Shown here piece after piece: positions 24,330 through 39,200 of a stretch of 64,000 bases of DNA (position 1 is its first letter; each line of letters starts with the position of its first letter). The translations under genes were made by a program, and so were the position numbers. The stretch spans positions 13,599,982 through 13,663,981 of the forward strand of contig NC_090781.1 in NCBI RefSeq assembly GCF_040054535.1. The letters are read 5' to 3'. Source of the stretch: Antennarius striatus (Eukaryota; Chordata; Actinopteri; Lophiiformes; Antennariidae). A model generated the notes under the pieces. That model saw only the letters and a list, made by a program, of their open reading frames with translations. It was not told the origin of the DNA and ran no database searches.

Positions 24330-26380
24330 ATATTTAACCAAATAGGGAGTGAAAAACAAACAAGAAAAAAATAAATCAAAATTTCTTCATTGACTAGAGC
24401 TCGAAAACTACAGTATTATCCAGATGACAGTTTGTTTTTGCAAGTCTAGTCATTACGTTAAGGTATCGTGAACAGATTTATTTACAAAGACATATATTGC
24501 ACAAATGAATTATTTTTTAGCTGTTTAACCTCAAACTGGCAGCACAAATCTAGTAACCTGACTGCATTTCCCTTTTGTTGCTTTCTGTGACAAAACTTAT
24601 TATTTTTGTAACTATTGCTGTTGTTTTGTATGTGCCGGAGCAAAACCTCAGTTTTATATAAGAACATAACACACTGAGATGAAATTTTCAACTCAACTGA
24701 ATGATATATTACGACTACTGTGCACAGCTCCACCAACTGTTCTTGACTATTATTATAATCAAATAAAATTCCCTGACTGTGTCTTTTGTTTTTTCAGTGA
24801 GGATTTTGGGAGTAAAGTAAATGTACTGCCTAACACGTCTACAGTCTAACATAAATTGTGTCACACAGCACAAATAGTTGAGCGCACACAACAAGAGCTC
24901 CTTTTGATCAAGATCACTCTGAGTGACCGACCACATAAACAGTTACTCTCTCCTCTGCCAAGTCCCCATACCACCATTTTCCATGGCTCTCTCCCCTCAT
25001 TCCTACCATCTGAGACTCTTTCTCTCTCACTCATCATTGCATATACTGTTCACTACAATCCCCCTCATGCCCGCCAAGCACTGCAGTCAATCTTACAAGC
25101 ATGCCTCTGTGTATTTTTGCTCTTATCCTGCGTGTAGACTCTGCGGTATAATCTCAAAAACGTAACTGGTGTAGAGCACATAGAGTTTTTAAGGAATGCA
25201 GAAGGGGTGGTCTTCTCACCGCCCTGTTCCACTCCTCCATGGAAAGAAACACAAATGAGAAAGAAAGGCAATGGAGCCTTTTCCTCCCTGCTCTGGCTTA
25301 CAGTGACTCACATATGAAGAATGTGGTGGGCTGGCCCAAGAGTTATTAATATCTCCTTTTCTAGGGTCCGCTAAGTTTCTCCAGACTCATGCACAGAATC
25401 TAGACACTACCTTTATGAAAGACTCGGCAGCATCCCCTATTTGGAGAACTCTTGAACTAGACCTGTTACTATACACCACACCCTCTACTGTGAGAGGAGG
25501 GGGGGGGGGGCGCAGATATTCTTAGTTTAATTTCAAGGAGTATTTTCCATCAGCTTTTGTATGTTTTCAAGTAATTTCTAGTATCCTGGTAGAATTTTTA
25601 AAATGCCCACCAGGTTCAACAAAGCTCACTGCCTGCTATATAATTATACTGTGCTGAGTCATGCACCATATTATTTGTTGCCCAATTCAACACTGTTACC
25701 ACAATAAGTTGAAGACCAAAAGTTAGAGAGGAGGATCCCCAACATCAGCACCAGACACCCCTGGAAGTAAGGTCTCCATATACGTCATTGAGCATTTACA
25801 TGGGGAATTCCTCGCTAACAAACCTGGAAGACAATCTGAAGTCACCAACTGTGGAGAGTGGTGACCTCTGGTGGACAGAAGACTCCTGACAGCAAAGCCT
25901 GGAGCTGAACAACCTACCAAACTGTAGGTGACAAACTGGAGACAAATCAGACATTCAAGGGCAAAAACTCAGATTATTCTGTTCAATTCTGGACCTTTAC
26001 AAATCTGGTCACGATGTTATCAGTGTCTTTGCCCGTTCCTCTTCCTCTATTCTCGGATGCATGATGTGGGCTTAGGTCATCTTGTTCGGGTCAACAGAAC
26101 CAGCCCTGAGACAGCAGGAATGTGGTCACCTCAATCACTCTTTTGGAGCTCCATTGAGCACCTTCACTGCAGAGAATGATTATCAACTAGATTGTATGAT
26201 GTTACTGTATGATTGTTTCAAATTAGAATCTTTATGTATGATAATGGCTGTCATTAAGTTAAAAGCATGTGATCCATTTGGAGTTGAACTTCTTTTGATC
26301 AAAAATCTTGAATAGTAAATGCTACTATACATGATCCCAAATGACATTTAGACGAATTACCTTTGCAAACATCCTTTCAC
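24330..26380. other. ehd2-nup88 intergenic region
   Basis: Non-coding spacer between the convergent ehd2 and nup88 genes. It contains a G homopolymer of about 12 bases at 25500-25511. The small open frames have no recognisable domain. The segment 25700-26200 looks repeat-like in composition but matches no family I can name. Confidence 0.4.
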
Positions 26381-26386
26381 TTTATT
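26381..26386 (-). terminator. nup88: nup88 polyadenylation signal candidate
   Basis: AATAAA on the minus strand, 383 bp downstream of the nup88 stop. A minus-strand run of A at 26522-26532 lies between the stop and this signal. That run could be the remains of a poly(A) tail from retrotransposition, in which case the hexamer may be unrelated. Confidence 0.35.
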
Positions 26387-26768
26387 AACTCAACTGTAAC
26401 CAGGTTGAACATATGTATGCAAAATACACACTGAAGCCGTTTCAAAATTCACTTGCCTATAACATCTTTTCCTGGATAATTAACTGACTCAATCCCTTAC
26501 ATTTTAACTCTGATGTAAAAATTTTTTTTTTTACAAATTTTACAGGAAGAACCTAATGCATCCCTATTAAGAGACAAATGACGGATGATGGTAAAGTTAC
26601 ATCAGAGTATCCAAAATATCTTTGAATCCATATACAACTTCACATGTGGCACATTACCTTCTGACTAATCCAGTTTCTAATCAAAAGTTTAAACAGGCAA
26701 GATTTTAATAAGAACGTTAACTAGACTTCCAACTGCTTGCTGTAAATTTGACTAATTTTCTGCCACAG

Positions 26769-28922
26769 CTAAAAACTGAAATGATTTTTGATGTCTTTGA
26801 TCTGTTTCATCATGTCTCCAATCTGCTGTCCCTGTTCCCTGAGGGAATCCTGCACGACCTTCTTCTGATGGGCGTTGAGCGAGACTGTTGTTCTGGCAGA
26901 CGGGACGTCCTTATCCACTTGCGTCTTCTGGTAGTCCATCTTCATGTTCACCTGTTTGATGCAGTTGTCAAGGTGTTTCAGCTGATCGCTGATGGTTTGC
27001 AGCTCCTTCTTCATGTCTTTTTCACTGTTAGACAGTATAGGAAGCTGGCTTTGAAGGCTGCACAGCGCTCTTTTCACCCTGTTCATGATGGTTTCCTGGC
27101 GATACTTTGCATCTTCGTACTTATCAGCTAACCTTTCTGCTGCCTCTCTCAGTCTCATCCTCTCCCTCCTGCATAGAGACAATTCTTCCAGCTGCTTGTC
27201 TTTCTGACCTGCCAAGAGTTTGACCCTTCTCTGCATTTCTTCACGGGCCATGTCCTGCTTAAGAATGTACTCCTCGCTGAAAACCTGAGTGGCTCTGCTA
27301 AGAAGCTGAAGACACTCCGCAGGTGGTGGCGAGGTGTCCTTGTCTCCGGCCTTCAGTACGAGCGGATTGGTAGCACTGCGTACGAGGATATTGCGGATGT
27401 GCAGCTCAAAGGAGTTGTCAGCCAACCCACGTAGAGGGGAGCTGCTAGAACCTGGTCCTGGAGAGGAACAGAGCAGGGGAGGGGAGGGAGGGCGAATGGA
27501 GCTCAGCAGGGGCAACAGGATGCATTCATATGTGCTGGTGATGCAGATCATGGTGGCTCCCAAGGAAAGGTCAGACAAAATCAAAAATCCACGAACGGGA
27601 GCTGACTGACTGGTTGGGAGTGGTCTCGTGCAGAGAATGTGTTCTACGATGCATCGCTTCTCAGCCGCCAGCTCTTGGAGACAGTCCTTATCCTCTTCAT
27701 CTGACTGGAGGAACTTCTGGAGCTTTGTGATCCAGATTAACCCCACGCTGTGCACTCCCGCTTCATGAGTGCAGTGATACCTGTGCTGGCACAGGGGGTC
27801 CCGATGCAGTCTTATCGGACAGGTGAAATCAAAATCTTGAGGCTCTTCATCCTCTCCGGTGGCTACTTTAAGGGTGAGCTCCAGCTCAACACACTCAAAC
27901 ACATAAAGCGCCGGAACGACTTCTGAGCCCCGGATCCACTTTTCCACTGCCCCCGTCTCCTCCTCTTCCTCAGATTCCAGCACCACACAATGATACAGGG
28001 TGCCAGTTTCCGTGGCGATGACCAGGATACTTGGAACACAAGGCAGGCAGAGAATGGCACAAGCATCGTAGCCGTAGTTATCTTCCGCGGCAGGATACAT
28101 CGGGAGGGGTCCGATGGGTTTCCCGATGATCAAACCGTTAGCATAACTTGTGTAGCTCAAATACGTCTCCCCATTTTCGTAGAGAATGAACAAAGGGTAA
28201 ACCAGCTGTTCTTTGGAGAACCGTGCTGCCTGCTGAGGAGGTGGGGACGAACCAGGCCCGAAGTCGAACGCCACCGCGATCTCCCCAAGAGAAGCCGCGT
28301 AGGAGCGGGCCGGCGGACGGACACTGCTGCCATCCTCCGACTGGGACACCGGCAGGCTCTTGACCAGAGTCTGGGGCGACTTCAAACTGTGAAACCTGAT
28401 GGTGTTGTCGGATGTAAGGAGCACCAGCAGAGGCTCGTCGGTCTCTGTGGGAAACCAAGCAGCCTGTCGCAGGGTCATCGACGGTGAGCTGGTGAAGAAG
28501 CGCTCCGCTATGGCGATGGTCTTGCAATTGATTTCGCTCCTTCCTCCCTCGAACTCGGACCTCTTGCCCCATCGCTGAGGCAGCTCCAACACCGAGATGC
28601 CCCGTTGCCCGATGAGCGCGACGTGATGCTGCATTGGACTCAGCAACACTTGACATACTTCGAACAGAGGTGGGTTAATGCACATCAAAGTCTGGTAGTT
28701 CCCGCGGTTATCTTCTGAGTTGAGCTGCCGCAAGTTGGTCGTGTAAAACACGCGGTCTGCATCGTCCCACACGAAAAAATCTCCACCCAAACAAAACGTC
28801 AAGTTTTTGGCGACCTCTCTTTCATTTTTGCGCGATTCTGCATTTAACTTCTCTCGTATTTTTCTAAAAATGCCATGGCTTGGCAAGCTCTCCGGCCATC
28901 GATCCGCGCTCAAAGCGGCCAT
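26769..28922 (-). CDS. nup88: nucleoporin 88, intronless copy
   Basis: Component of the cytoplasmic face of the nuclear pore, partner of NUP214 and CRM1 in nuclear export. One uninterrupted frame encodes 717 aa (human 741). The N-terminal beta-propeller runs to about residue 490, with [20 protein letters not shown]-like, [20 protein letters not shown] and [20 protein letters not shown] matches. The C-terminal coiled coil (about 550-717) has [40 protein letters not shown] and a final DIKNHFSF. The start ATG follows a 102-bp gap to psmd8. Human NUP88 has many introns, so an intact single-exon copy points to retrotransposition of a spliced mRNA. Full length without breaks argues that it is functional and under selection. 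Whether an intron-bearing parent still exists elsewhere in the genome cannot be seen here. Confidence 0.95.
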   Translation of the reverse strand: MAALSADRWPESLPSHGIFRKIREKLNAESRKNEREVAKNLTFCLGGDFFVWDDADRVFYTTNLRQLNSEDNRGNYQTLMCINPPLFEVCQVLLSPMQHHVALIGQRGISVLELPQRWGKRSEFEGGRSEINCKTIAIAERFFTSSPSMTLRQAAWFPTETDEPLLVLLTSDNTIRFHSLKSPQTLVKSLPVSQSEDGSSVRPPARSYAASLGEIAVAFDFGPGSSPPPQQAARFSKEQLVYPLFILYENGETYLSYTSYANGLIIGKPIGPLPMYPAAEDNYGYDACAILCLPCVPSILVIATETGTLYHCVVLESEEEEETGAVEKWIRGSEVVPALYVFECVELELTLKVATGEDEEPQDFDFTCPIRLHRDPLCQHRYHCTHEAGVHSVGLIWITKLQKFLQSDEEDKDCLQELAAEKRCIVEHILCTRPLPTSQSAPVRGFLILSDLSLGATMICITSTYECILLPLLSSIRPPSPPLLCSSPGPGSSSSPLRGLADNSFELHIRNILVRSATNPLVLKAGDKDTSPPPAECLQLLSRATQVFSEEYILKQDMAREEMQRRVKLLAGQKDKQLEELSLCRRERMRLREAAERLADKYEDAKYRQETIMNRVKRALCSLQSQLPILSNSEKDMKKELQTISDQLKHLDNCIKQVNMKMDYQKTQVDKDVPSARTTVSLNAHQKKVVQDSLREQGQQIGDMMKQIKDIKNHFSF

Positions 28923-29024
28923 CTTGATCCACAGTTTGTTTGATCATAGCGAACGCTTTACGTCAATTTACGTCACCTAACGTATTACGATGGCCGGTGT
29001 CGTGATGTAATTTGCAGAATCACC
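28923..29024. promoter_or_regulatory. nup88-psmd8 bidirectional promoter
   Basis: Only 102 bp separate the two start codons, which face away from each other. Two CRE-like octamers TTACGTCA lie at 28958-28965 and 28968-28975, spaced exactly 10 bp apart. No TATA box is seen. Shared promoter function is inferred from position and motifs. Confidence 0.65.
28990..29010 (+). promoter_or_regulatory. upstream ORF before psmd8
   Basis: ATG GCC GGT GTC GTG ATG TAA encodes six residues (MAGVVM), ending 14 bases before the psmd8 ATG. The ATG is followed by G in the favourable position. It matters only if transcription starts upstream of 28990, which the short promoter leaves uncertain. Confidence 0.4.
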
Positions 29025-33072
<4,048 letters not shown>

Positions 33073-33650
33073 TCCGCCCCCAGGTTTACACTTGACCATG
33101 TACAGACGCACTCAACATGCTGTCGATCCAGCATACATCCAGTCAACTCAAATGCAGTTTCCATGACGAGTATGCATTTGTTGATCTGTTGCCCATACCT
33201 AAAGAAATCAAACATTCATTTCCTGTGTTCTTAAAGTCAACTGCGGGGCTTTTGGCCTTCCTGTCTTGGTATTTGTTTTCATTTGAAAAGATAAGTAACA
33301 AAAATAAAGGTATCACAGATCACGTGTTCAGCTACCACTTTAAATATCCTTGTCCCTTTCACAGTTACAGTAAAGTAATTTACAGTCACCACTCTGTTTT
33401 TGCCTCGCAGTATTACACAAACTATCAACCCAACTTTTTTCAAAATTTTCCTCAGAATTCAAGCAAAGTCTTTGTATACAAAGTTACTTTTTCCCTCAGT
33501 AGAGCTCACAGAAATATATTGCCCTTACCTCGTATCCTAGCAACTGAGAGAATTGCCATTTAAGTTTGTGAGTGTTTTCTAAATGGTAATGCCTCTTTCT
33601 CCAGAGATGGTTTGTAATCCAGTTGATCTCACATTACAGATCTTGTCTAC

Positions 33651-33656
33651 AATAAA
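33651..33656 (+). terminator. psmd8: psmd8 polyadenylation signal
   Basis: AATAAA about 580 bp after the psmd8 stop, followed by a T-rich element. An earlier AATAAA near 33303 is an alternative. Confidence 0.5.
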
Positions 33657-33679
33657 TGTTTCAGAAAATAAACTGTGTA

Positions 33680-35540
33680 TTATTTATTTATTTTTTACAA
33701 CTCTTACCTTTCCATGGGAACAAGTAAAGCAGTAAAGTAAACCGTGAATGCTACATTTTGAATATGCTCCTTTGATTGGTGAAAATATCTTGCATATCTT
33801 AGTGCTCGGATCTTCCTGCAGTTGCTGAGAGGATAATTTTACCACTGAGGCTTGTGGAGGTAGTGGTCTCATGATGACCTTGTTTGTCTGCTTTGGAAAT
33901 AGAGACATCTCTTTAGAGAAGTAATGACCCCAATGTGATAACGTTTATATTGTTTTCTCTCGCTGAGCTGTAAAATCTAGCTAATTTATCTAGCATCTCA
34001 GTGATAAGATGCAGACTCCCATCTGCACTGTGATGTCAGATGAAGGAAGTTCCTCGAAACTGCTCACAACATAGCCTGTGGATTATTTTGATTAACTGAA
34101 TGAAGTTCTCTGGAAACATTTTATTATATTGTATACTAAAATACACAATACCAATTGCAGTCAAGAGAAGGCAGACTAGCTGATTTTTCCAAAACTCAGT
34201 GTCACACCTAATCTAATTAAGATGTCTGATTATCACTACAGGTAAAAGCAAAAATCCATCCTTGACTTTGGGGGCGAATGCTTTATTTAAAAGGTTGAAG
34301 AATATATAAATAAAAGTTCTACATTTAATGCATTTCCTTTGCCTTACTGTGTTTAGATCCAGAAAGGTGATAACATCTATAAAACGTAGAGTCCTACAAA
34401 TAAAATGTTTGCCCACAAATGTCACTTGTACTCTACCTCACTTGCCAATAGGGCCATTTGAGGGATTTATAATTAAATATGTAACTTCAGATGAGCTGAT
34501 GCTTCACAGATCAATCACCACATTCTTTCCTAATAAAAATATATGTTATATATATATATGTATATATATATATATAAGTCTAATAATGTGTATTTATACA
34601 TAACATTATTAGACTGATAGAGGCCCTGTTATATTGTGGAAGGCACATAATGGGTGGCCTGTCCATTACAAGACCTATGGTATGTGTGTGAATGTAAATC
34701 ACAATTTTATAACTTCAAATTTAGGGGCAAGGGAAACCAAAAACAGTTACTTGTGTGATTTTATCTTAGGGCGCCACCCGTAGCCCTGAAGTGTTTAGCT
34801 GTAAGTGGTGAGATTGTCTGCTGTGAGTTTGAATCATAATTGGTGTAACTTGTCTGAGGTAATCAACTTTGACTAGTTACCTAGTTATCTCTGTGCATTT
34901 GTCTGACCAACAGAGCTGCCTTCCCAAGTTGTGAAGTGCAGAAATGGAGCAACACCTGGATCAGGATCAGTATTTTCAATTCCTTCATTCAGAGTGATTT
35001 CAGGGCCAATCAGAGCCCAACGATGTTAGTCACTGGAAACATTGCTGCGTGGTGGATTTACTTGTCCTCACTTGACACATTATGCAACAGGAGATATTCT
35101 TGATATTAACTTTTTAATATTAAATTGAACACTTTTGGCCTTTACTACGTTGGACTTGAATATGAAACCATGACCTCTGGCACCTTAAATCATACCCACA
35201 TTTTGGTCTTGTCCAGGTTACTGCCTAGCAAGACCAAAATGACCTCAAACAGGGCATCAAAACATACATGGATTCTGTGCAGTTCAGTTGCCGTCGAAAT
35301 ATTTTAAAAAAAAAAATCATTATTACATCTTCAGTAAGACAGACTCTGCTGAAGTGTAATCTACCTGTGTTCATACAGCAGCAACTACTGGGTCTGAAGA
35401 ATATAAAAGGCATATGCTCCCTGTCAGGGGTACCACAGGCCCAGAGTCAGTCAAACAGGGAGAATTAATTCACCAGTGGATATTAATAAGGCCTGGATTA
35501 AAATAATTTTATAGATGTCTGTTCCTTTGCCTGTGAGCCA
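33680..35540. other. psmd8-spred3 intergenic region
   Basis: AT-rich non-coding spacer with TA microsatellite patches (about 34546-34576) and a 13-bp perfect hairpin listed separately. No gene is recognised. Human GGN lies between PSMD8 and SPRED3, but nothing resembling it was seen. Confidence 0.4.
34577..34615. repeat. 13-bp perfect inverted repeat
   Basis: AGTCTAATAATGT (34577-34589) and ACATTATTAGACT (34603-34615) are perfect inverted complements around a 13-base loop, next to a TA microsatellite. This could be a hairpin-forming microsatellite edge or the remnant of a MITE. Confidence 0.75.
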
Positions 35541-35543
35541 TAG

Positions 35544-35657
35544 GTACTGCTGTCCAAGGTGCTGAATCCTCTGCGGACAGGAGTTCCTACTCCGTCCAGT
35601 CCACACTGGAACAGATCGTGTTCTTCCTCCATGAGGGCGGCTGCAAAATATATCACA
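35544..35657 (+). other. unassigned exon-like segment upstream of spred3
   Basis: A GC-richer island of 114 bp bounded on the plus strand by an acceptor-like AG (35542-35543) and a strong donor GTAAGG (35658 onward). It is open in two plus frames. The complementary strand is also open (MEEEHDLFQCGLDGVG and onward) after a TTTGCAG acceptor. I do not recognise either translation. It may be a spred3 5' UTR exon or part of an unrecognised gene. Confidence 0.3.
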
Positions 35658-35970
35658 GTAAGGAATTAAATAAATAAGCGTAGGAACATAGTAATTAGCC
35701 GAACTTGTGTTTCAGTTAAATGCTGTCAAAGAACTTCTCTGATCAATTCGATTTTAGTTTCGTAATAGTTGGATGTTTTGCTCCACAGAAATGTAACCCG
35801 TGGTGATCAGGGATCAACCAGAGGTCATTGATGGTTGGTCTGCGTCAAAGGGTTCAGTTCCAACAACCTCACGGTTACACCAACAGACCCAAAGGCGCAC
35901 CGATGGAGGCGCACGGATGTGTTGGCACAGGGCAGGTGGAGCGAGGAAGGCGGTGAGAGAGGGAGTGATT

Positions 35971-35972
<2 letters not shown>

Positions 35973-36014
<42 letters not shown>

Positions 36015-36052
36015 GAGAGGGAGAGAGAGAGGGAGGGAGAAAGAGAGGGAGG
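35973..36052 (+). repeat. GA microsatellite 5' of spred3
   Basis: About 80 bp of GA repeats with GGGA interruptions, ending roughly 220 bp upstream of the spred3 ATG and probably within its 5' UTR or promoter. The long Arg-Glu and Leu-Ser frames across it are artefacts of the repeat. Confidence 0.9.
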
Positions 36053-36275
36053 ATGCTGCCAGCGGAAAATGGCTGCTGCAACCTCAAGCCTATCCTGATA
36101 CACCGAAACGACATCAAGGTGGAGAGAGAGAGAAGAGAGAGAAAGATTAGGAAAATGAGAGCAGATAGAGAGAGGATGTGACCGAGTCTGAGTGCTTCCT
36201 GAAAGGAGGATAAAAAAAAAAGAGAGAGAAGAGACCGTGGGGTGGGCTGCTGCAAGCGGCGGGCAACACCGAGCC

Positions 36276-39200
36276 ATGGAGGGCGAGTAAGTCCTTACAT
36301 TTTCTTTTCTTTTTTTTTTAAACATTGCACACATATTCAGCCATCCGTCAAAAAAAAACAAAAAAAACAACAACCCAAAACCGGATAGAAATATTGCCAC
36401 CCGCCATCAGTGTTAACAGCAAGCCAGCATCATGCACTGATATCACCAACGGAGCTCTACAATTTAGCAGGCTGACAAGAATAAAAACACCATTACGTAG
36501 TCTTCAGACAACAGCATACACCCCGTTTCTGATGTGGTCATGCCAATGTGTGACCAGTGTTAAACAGCAACGTGCACCTGTGCAATTACAGCACTGGTGA
36601 ACAATCTAGACGCACAGACAAGGCATTATAATAAGAAGAAATGTGTTAAATAAACAACAGAAGCAAATGCAACAAATTCGGATTTAATGCGTGGTTGGCC
36701 ACTGGTAAAAGCAGTCACGAAATCAGTCAAAATTTATGGGGGGAAAAAAGGCGAAATATGGCGAGTTTGGAACCAGCATCGCGTCATTCAAGACATGGCT
36801 ACAGTAAAACGAGGGAGGGATGGAGGCGTTGTGATTTTTATCAACGTGTCTCGGGGTTTCATTATGATTTTTTAAAGCCAAACTTTATGAATGAAATGTG
36901 ATTTTTTTTTTCTCTCTCTCGCTCGCTCTCCTTCATCCTCACCCCTCCTCTCCTCCTTCCCTTTTTCTAATCGCCCCCCTCCCCCATCTCTCGTTTCCTC
37001 TCCATCCTCTCACCCACTCGTTCCCCTTTTCCTTCCCATTTTTCACACGCAATTACATTGTATTTCGGCCTAGTAAAGATTTCCGGAAAATATATAAAGG
37101 AACATGCGATATCGAAATCCAGACTCGGTCTTTTCCCATTCACAAAAAAAATATAAGATAAAATCGGGGTGTGTTAATGAGTGCGTGCAGCAAAGGGGCG
37201 GAATTGAGAGAGAGAAGACGCGTCTGGGAAAATAATTGCAACAAATAAAATTCAGTGTGATTTTTTTTTTTTAAAAATGGCAACAACAACAACAACAACA
37301 AAAAAAACCCCCAAAAAACGCGGCTGTGCATGCGGTGCGTTCACATGCTTGAATTATTCAGCCGATTGTCGAGGGTAGAGCTTATTTCTGCAAGAATGCC
37401 GGGGCCTCTGATGGCGAATGGGTGCGTTCATTGATACATCTATGTGGGAAACACTCATTCTTCCTCCCTCCTCCCATTCCACCATTCCTCTCCACACCGG
37501 CCTTCCTTCCTTCCTTCCTTCTTTCCTTCCTTCCTTCCTTCCCTCCTTCCTCCTGTCCGTTTTTTTTTTTTTGGCTCCACGCTTCCTTTTATTCCCAACA
37601 TGTCGCACAACTGGATTTCCAGAAAAAAAAATCTCTCGGCCGCAGACGTCTTTAAAATCACGCTAAAATACTTTTCATTTGTCCACTATCGTCACATGTG
37701 AGTAAAAAAAAATAATTTTTTTTTTTTTTTAAATCCAAAAGATTTTACCTCAGTCACATGACACGAGATCACACCACACATTTATTTCTTTTTTTTATTT
37801 TTTATTCTTTTGTCCGTTACGAGTCGTTAAATTCTTTCAACCCTCTCCGTTTGGTTCAAAGCAGAAGCTGGTGTTTCTTTTTGAAATCAAGTGAATGTGT
37901 GCATCAGTGCGTTCATGTTTGCACCTATCTGTGTCTCATTGCGCTGTTTAACCCGACCGGCTCTCTTTGACAGTGTGCGTGTTCGTGCGGTGGTGATGAC
38001 ACGTGATGACTCCAGTGGCGGCTGGGTGCCCCTGGGAGGTGGCGGCCTCAGTCATGTGGTCATATGTAAAGGAAGGACTCATGACGGCAGGGGGCGGAGA
38101 GAATACGTCATAAGTGGAGAGCGGCTCCGAGACCGAGCAGTGAGTGTGTGCGTGTGTTCTGGCTGTCTTTGGTGAATGTTGCTCCTCAACACCAGCTGAA
38201 GACCATAGATTCAACTTATGTCAGGGCAGCTTTTTACAGGACGAAGGCTTGGTCGGTGAACTAACCTGTTTTTGCATGCTCTTACATTGCTGTGTGTGTC
38301 TGTAGCCGGTGCTGGAATGTGCGGTGCAAAGGGGTTTAGTGTACAACAAAGTGAACCCCATCTTCCATCACTGGCGAGTAGAGGATCGAAAGTTTGGCCT
38401 TACGTTCCAGAGTCCTGCCGACGCCATCTCCTTTGAGAAAGGGCTGCAGACGGTCATAGACAAACTGGACAGAGGTACAATTTATGGGTCACAAGTACAC
38501 CTCGACTATAAGAAACCTCCACTATATATTGGCAGAATTATCAACTCTTAATGACCGAATAAACCAAGGAAAGTTTAAATATTCAATGCAGGAAATCAAC
38601 GGATTGCACAGGTGTTTTCTAAAATATAAGAAGAAAAATTCTACTTTCACTGACCACTGCAGTCTCAGTTATTCAACCCATTAATGACACATGTCTTCAT
38701 AGAGACCCTTTAGCTGCTATGACCTGCTGCACACATGAGGCATAGGCTGACACCGGCTTCTGGTAGTGTTACTGAGGAATCTTAGCCCATTCCTCATGAG
38801 CTCAGGCCTCTAGTTCTGGAATATTCTGGCTTTAATTTGTGCAACTTCCTTCTCCAAAGCCCACCACATATTTTCTCTCAAAGATAAGTCGGGCAACTGT
38901 GAAGTCCACTCTGTAAGGCCCAAAAAGTTCATCTAAAACCAAGCCTTGGTGGACTTTGATGTCTGCTTGGGATCATATCTCTTTTTATTGTCCAGTGATA
39001 CCCAACCTTCAGCTTCCTCACAAACGGCATGATGTTTCTTGTAGGACGTACTGCTACTTGATGGAAGCAATCTTGCCTTGGACACACTACAGATTTCCAT
39101 TCCAGGAAACAAATCAGCGTCAGAGCATCAAAAAGCCACAGATTTGCTTCACTGTAGATGGGGCGTTCCTTTCAGCAGATGCTTCATTCTTCCTCTGGGC

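Noticed and set aside
35800-36400. Long Arg-Glu-rich and Leu-Ser-rich open frames
   Set aside because: They are translations of the GA/CT microsatellite, with no domain and no splice support.
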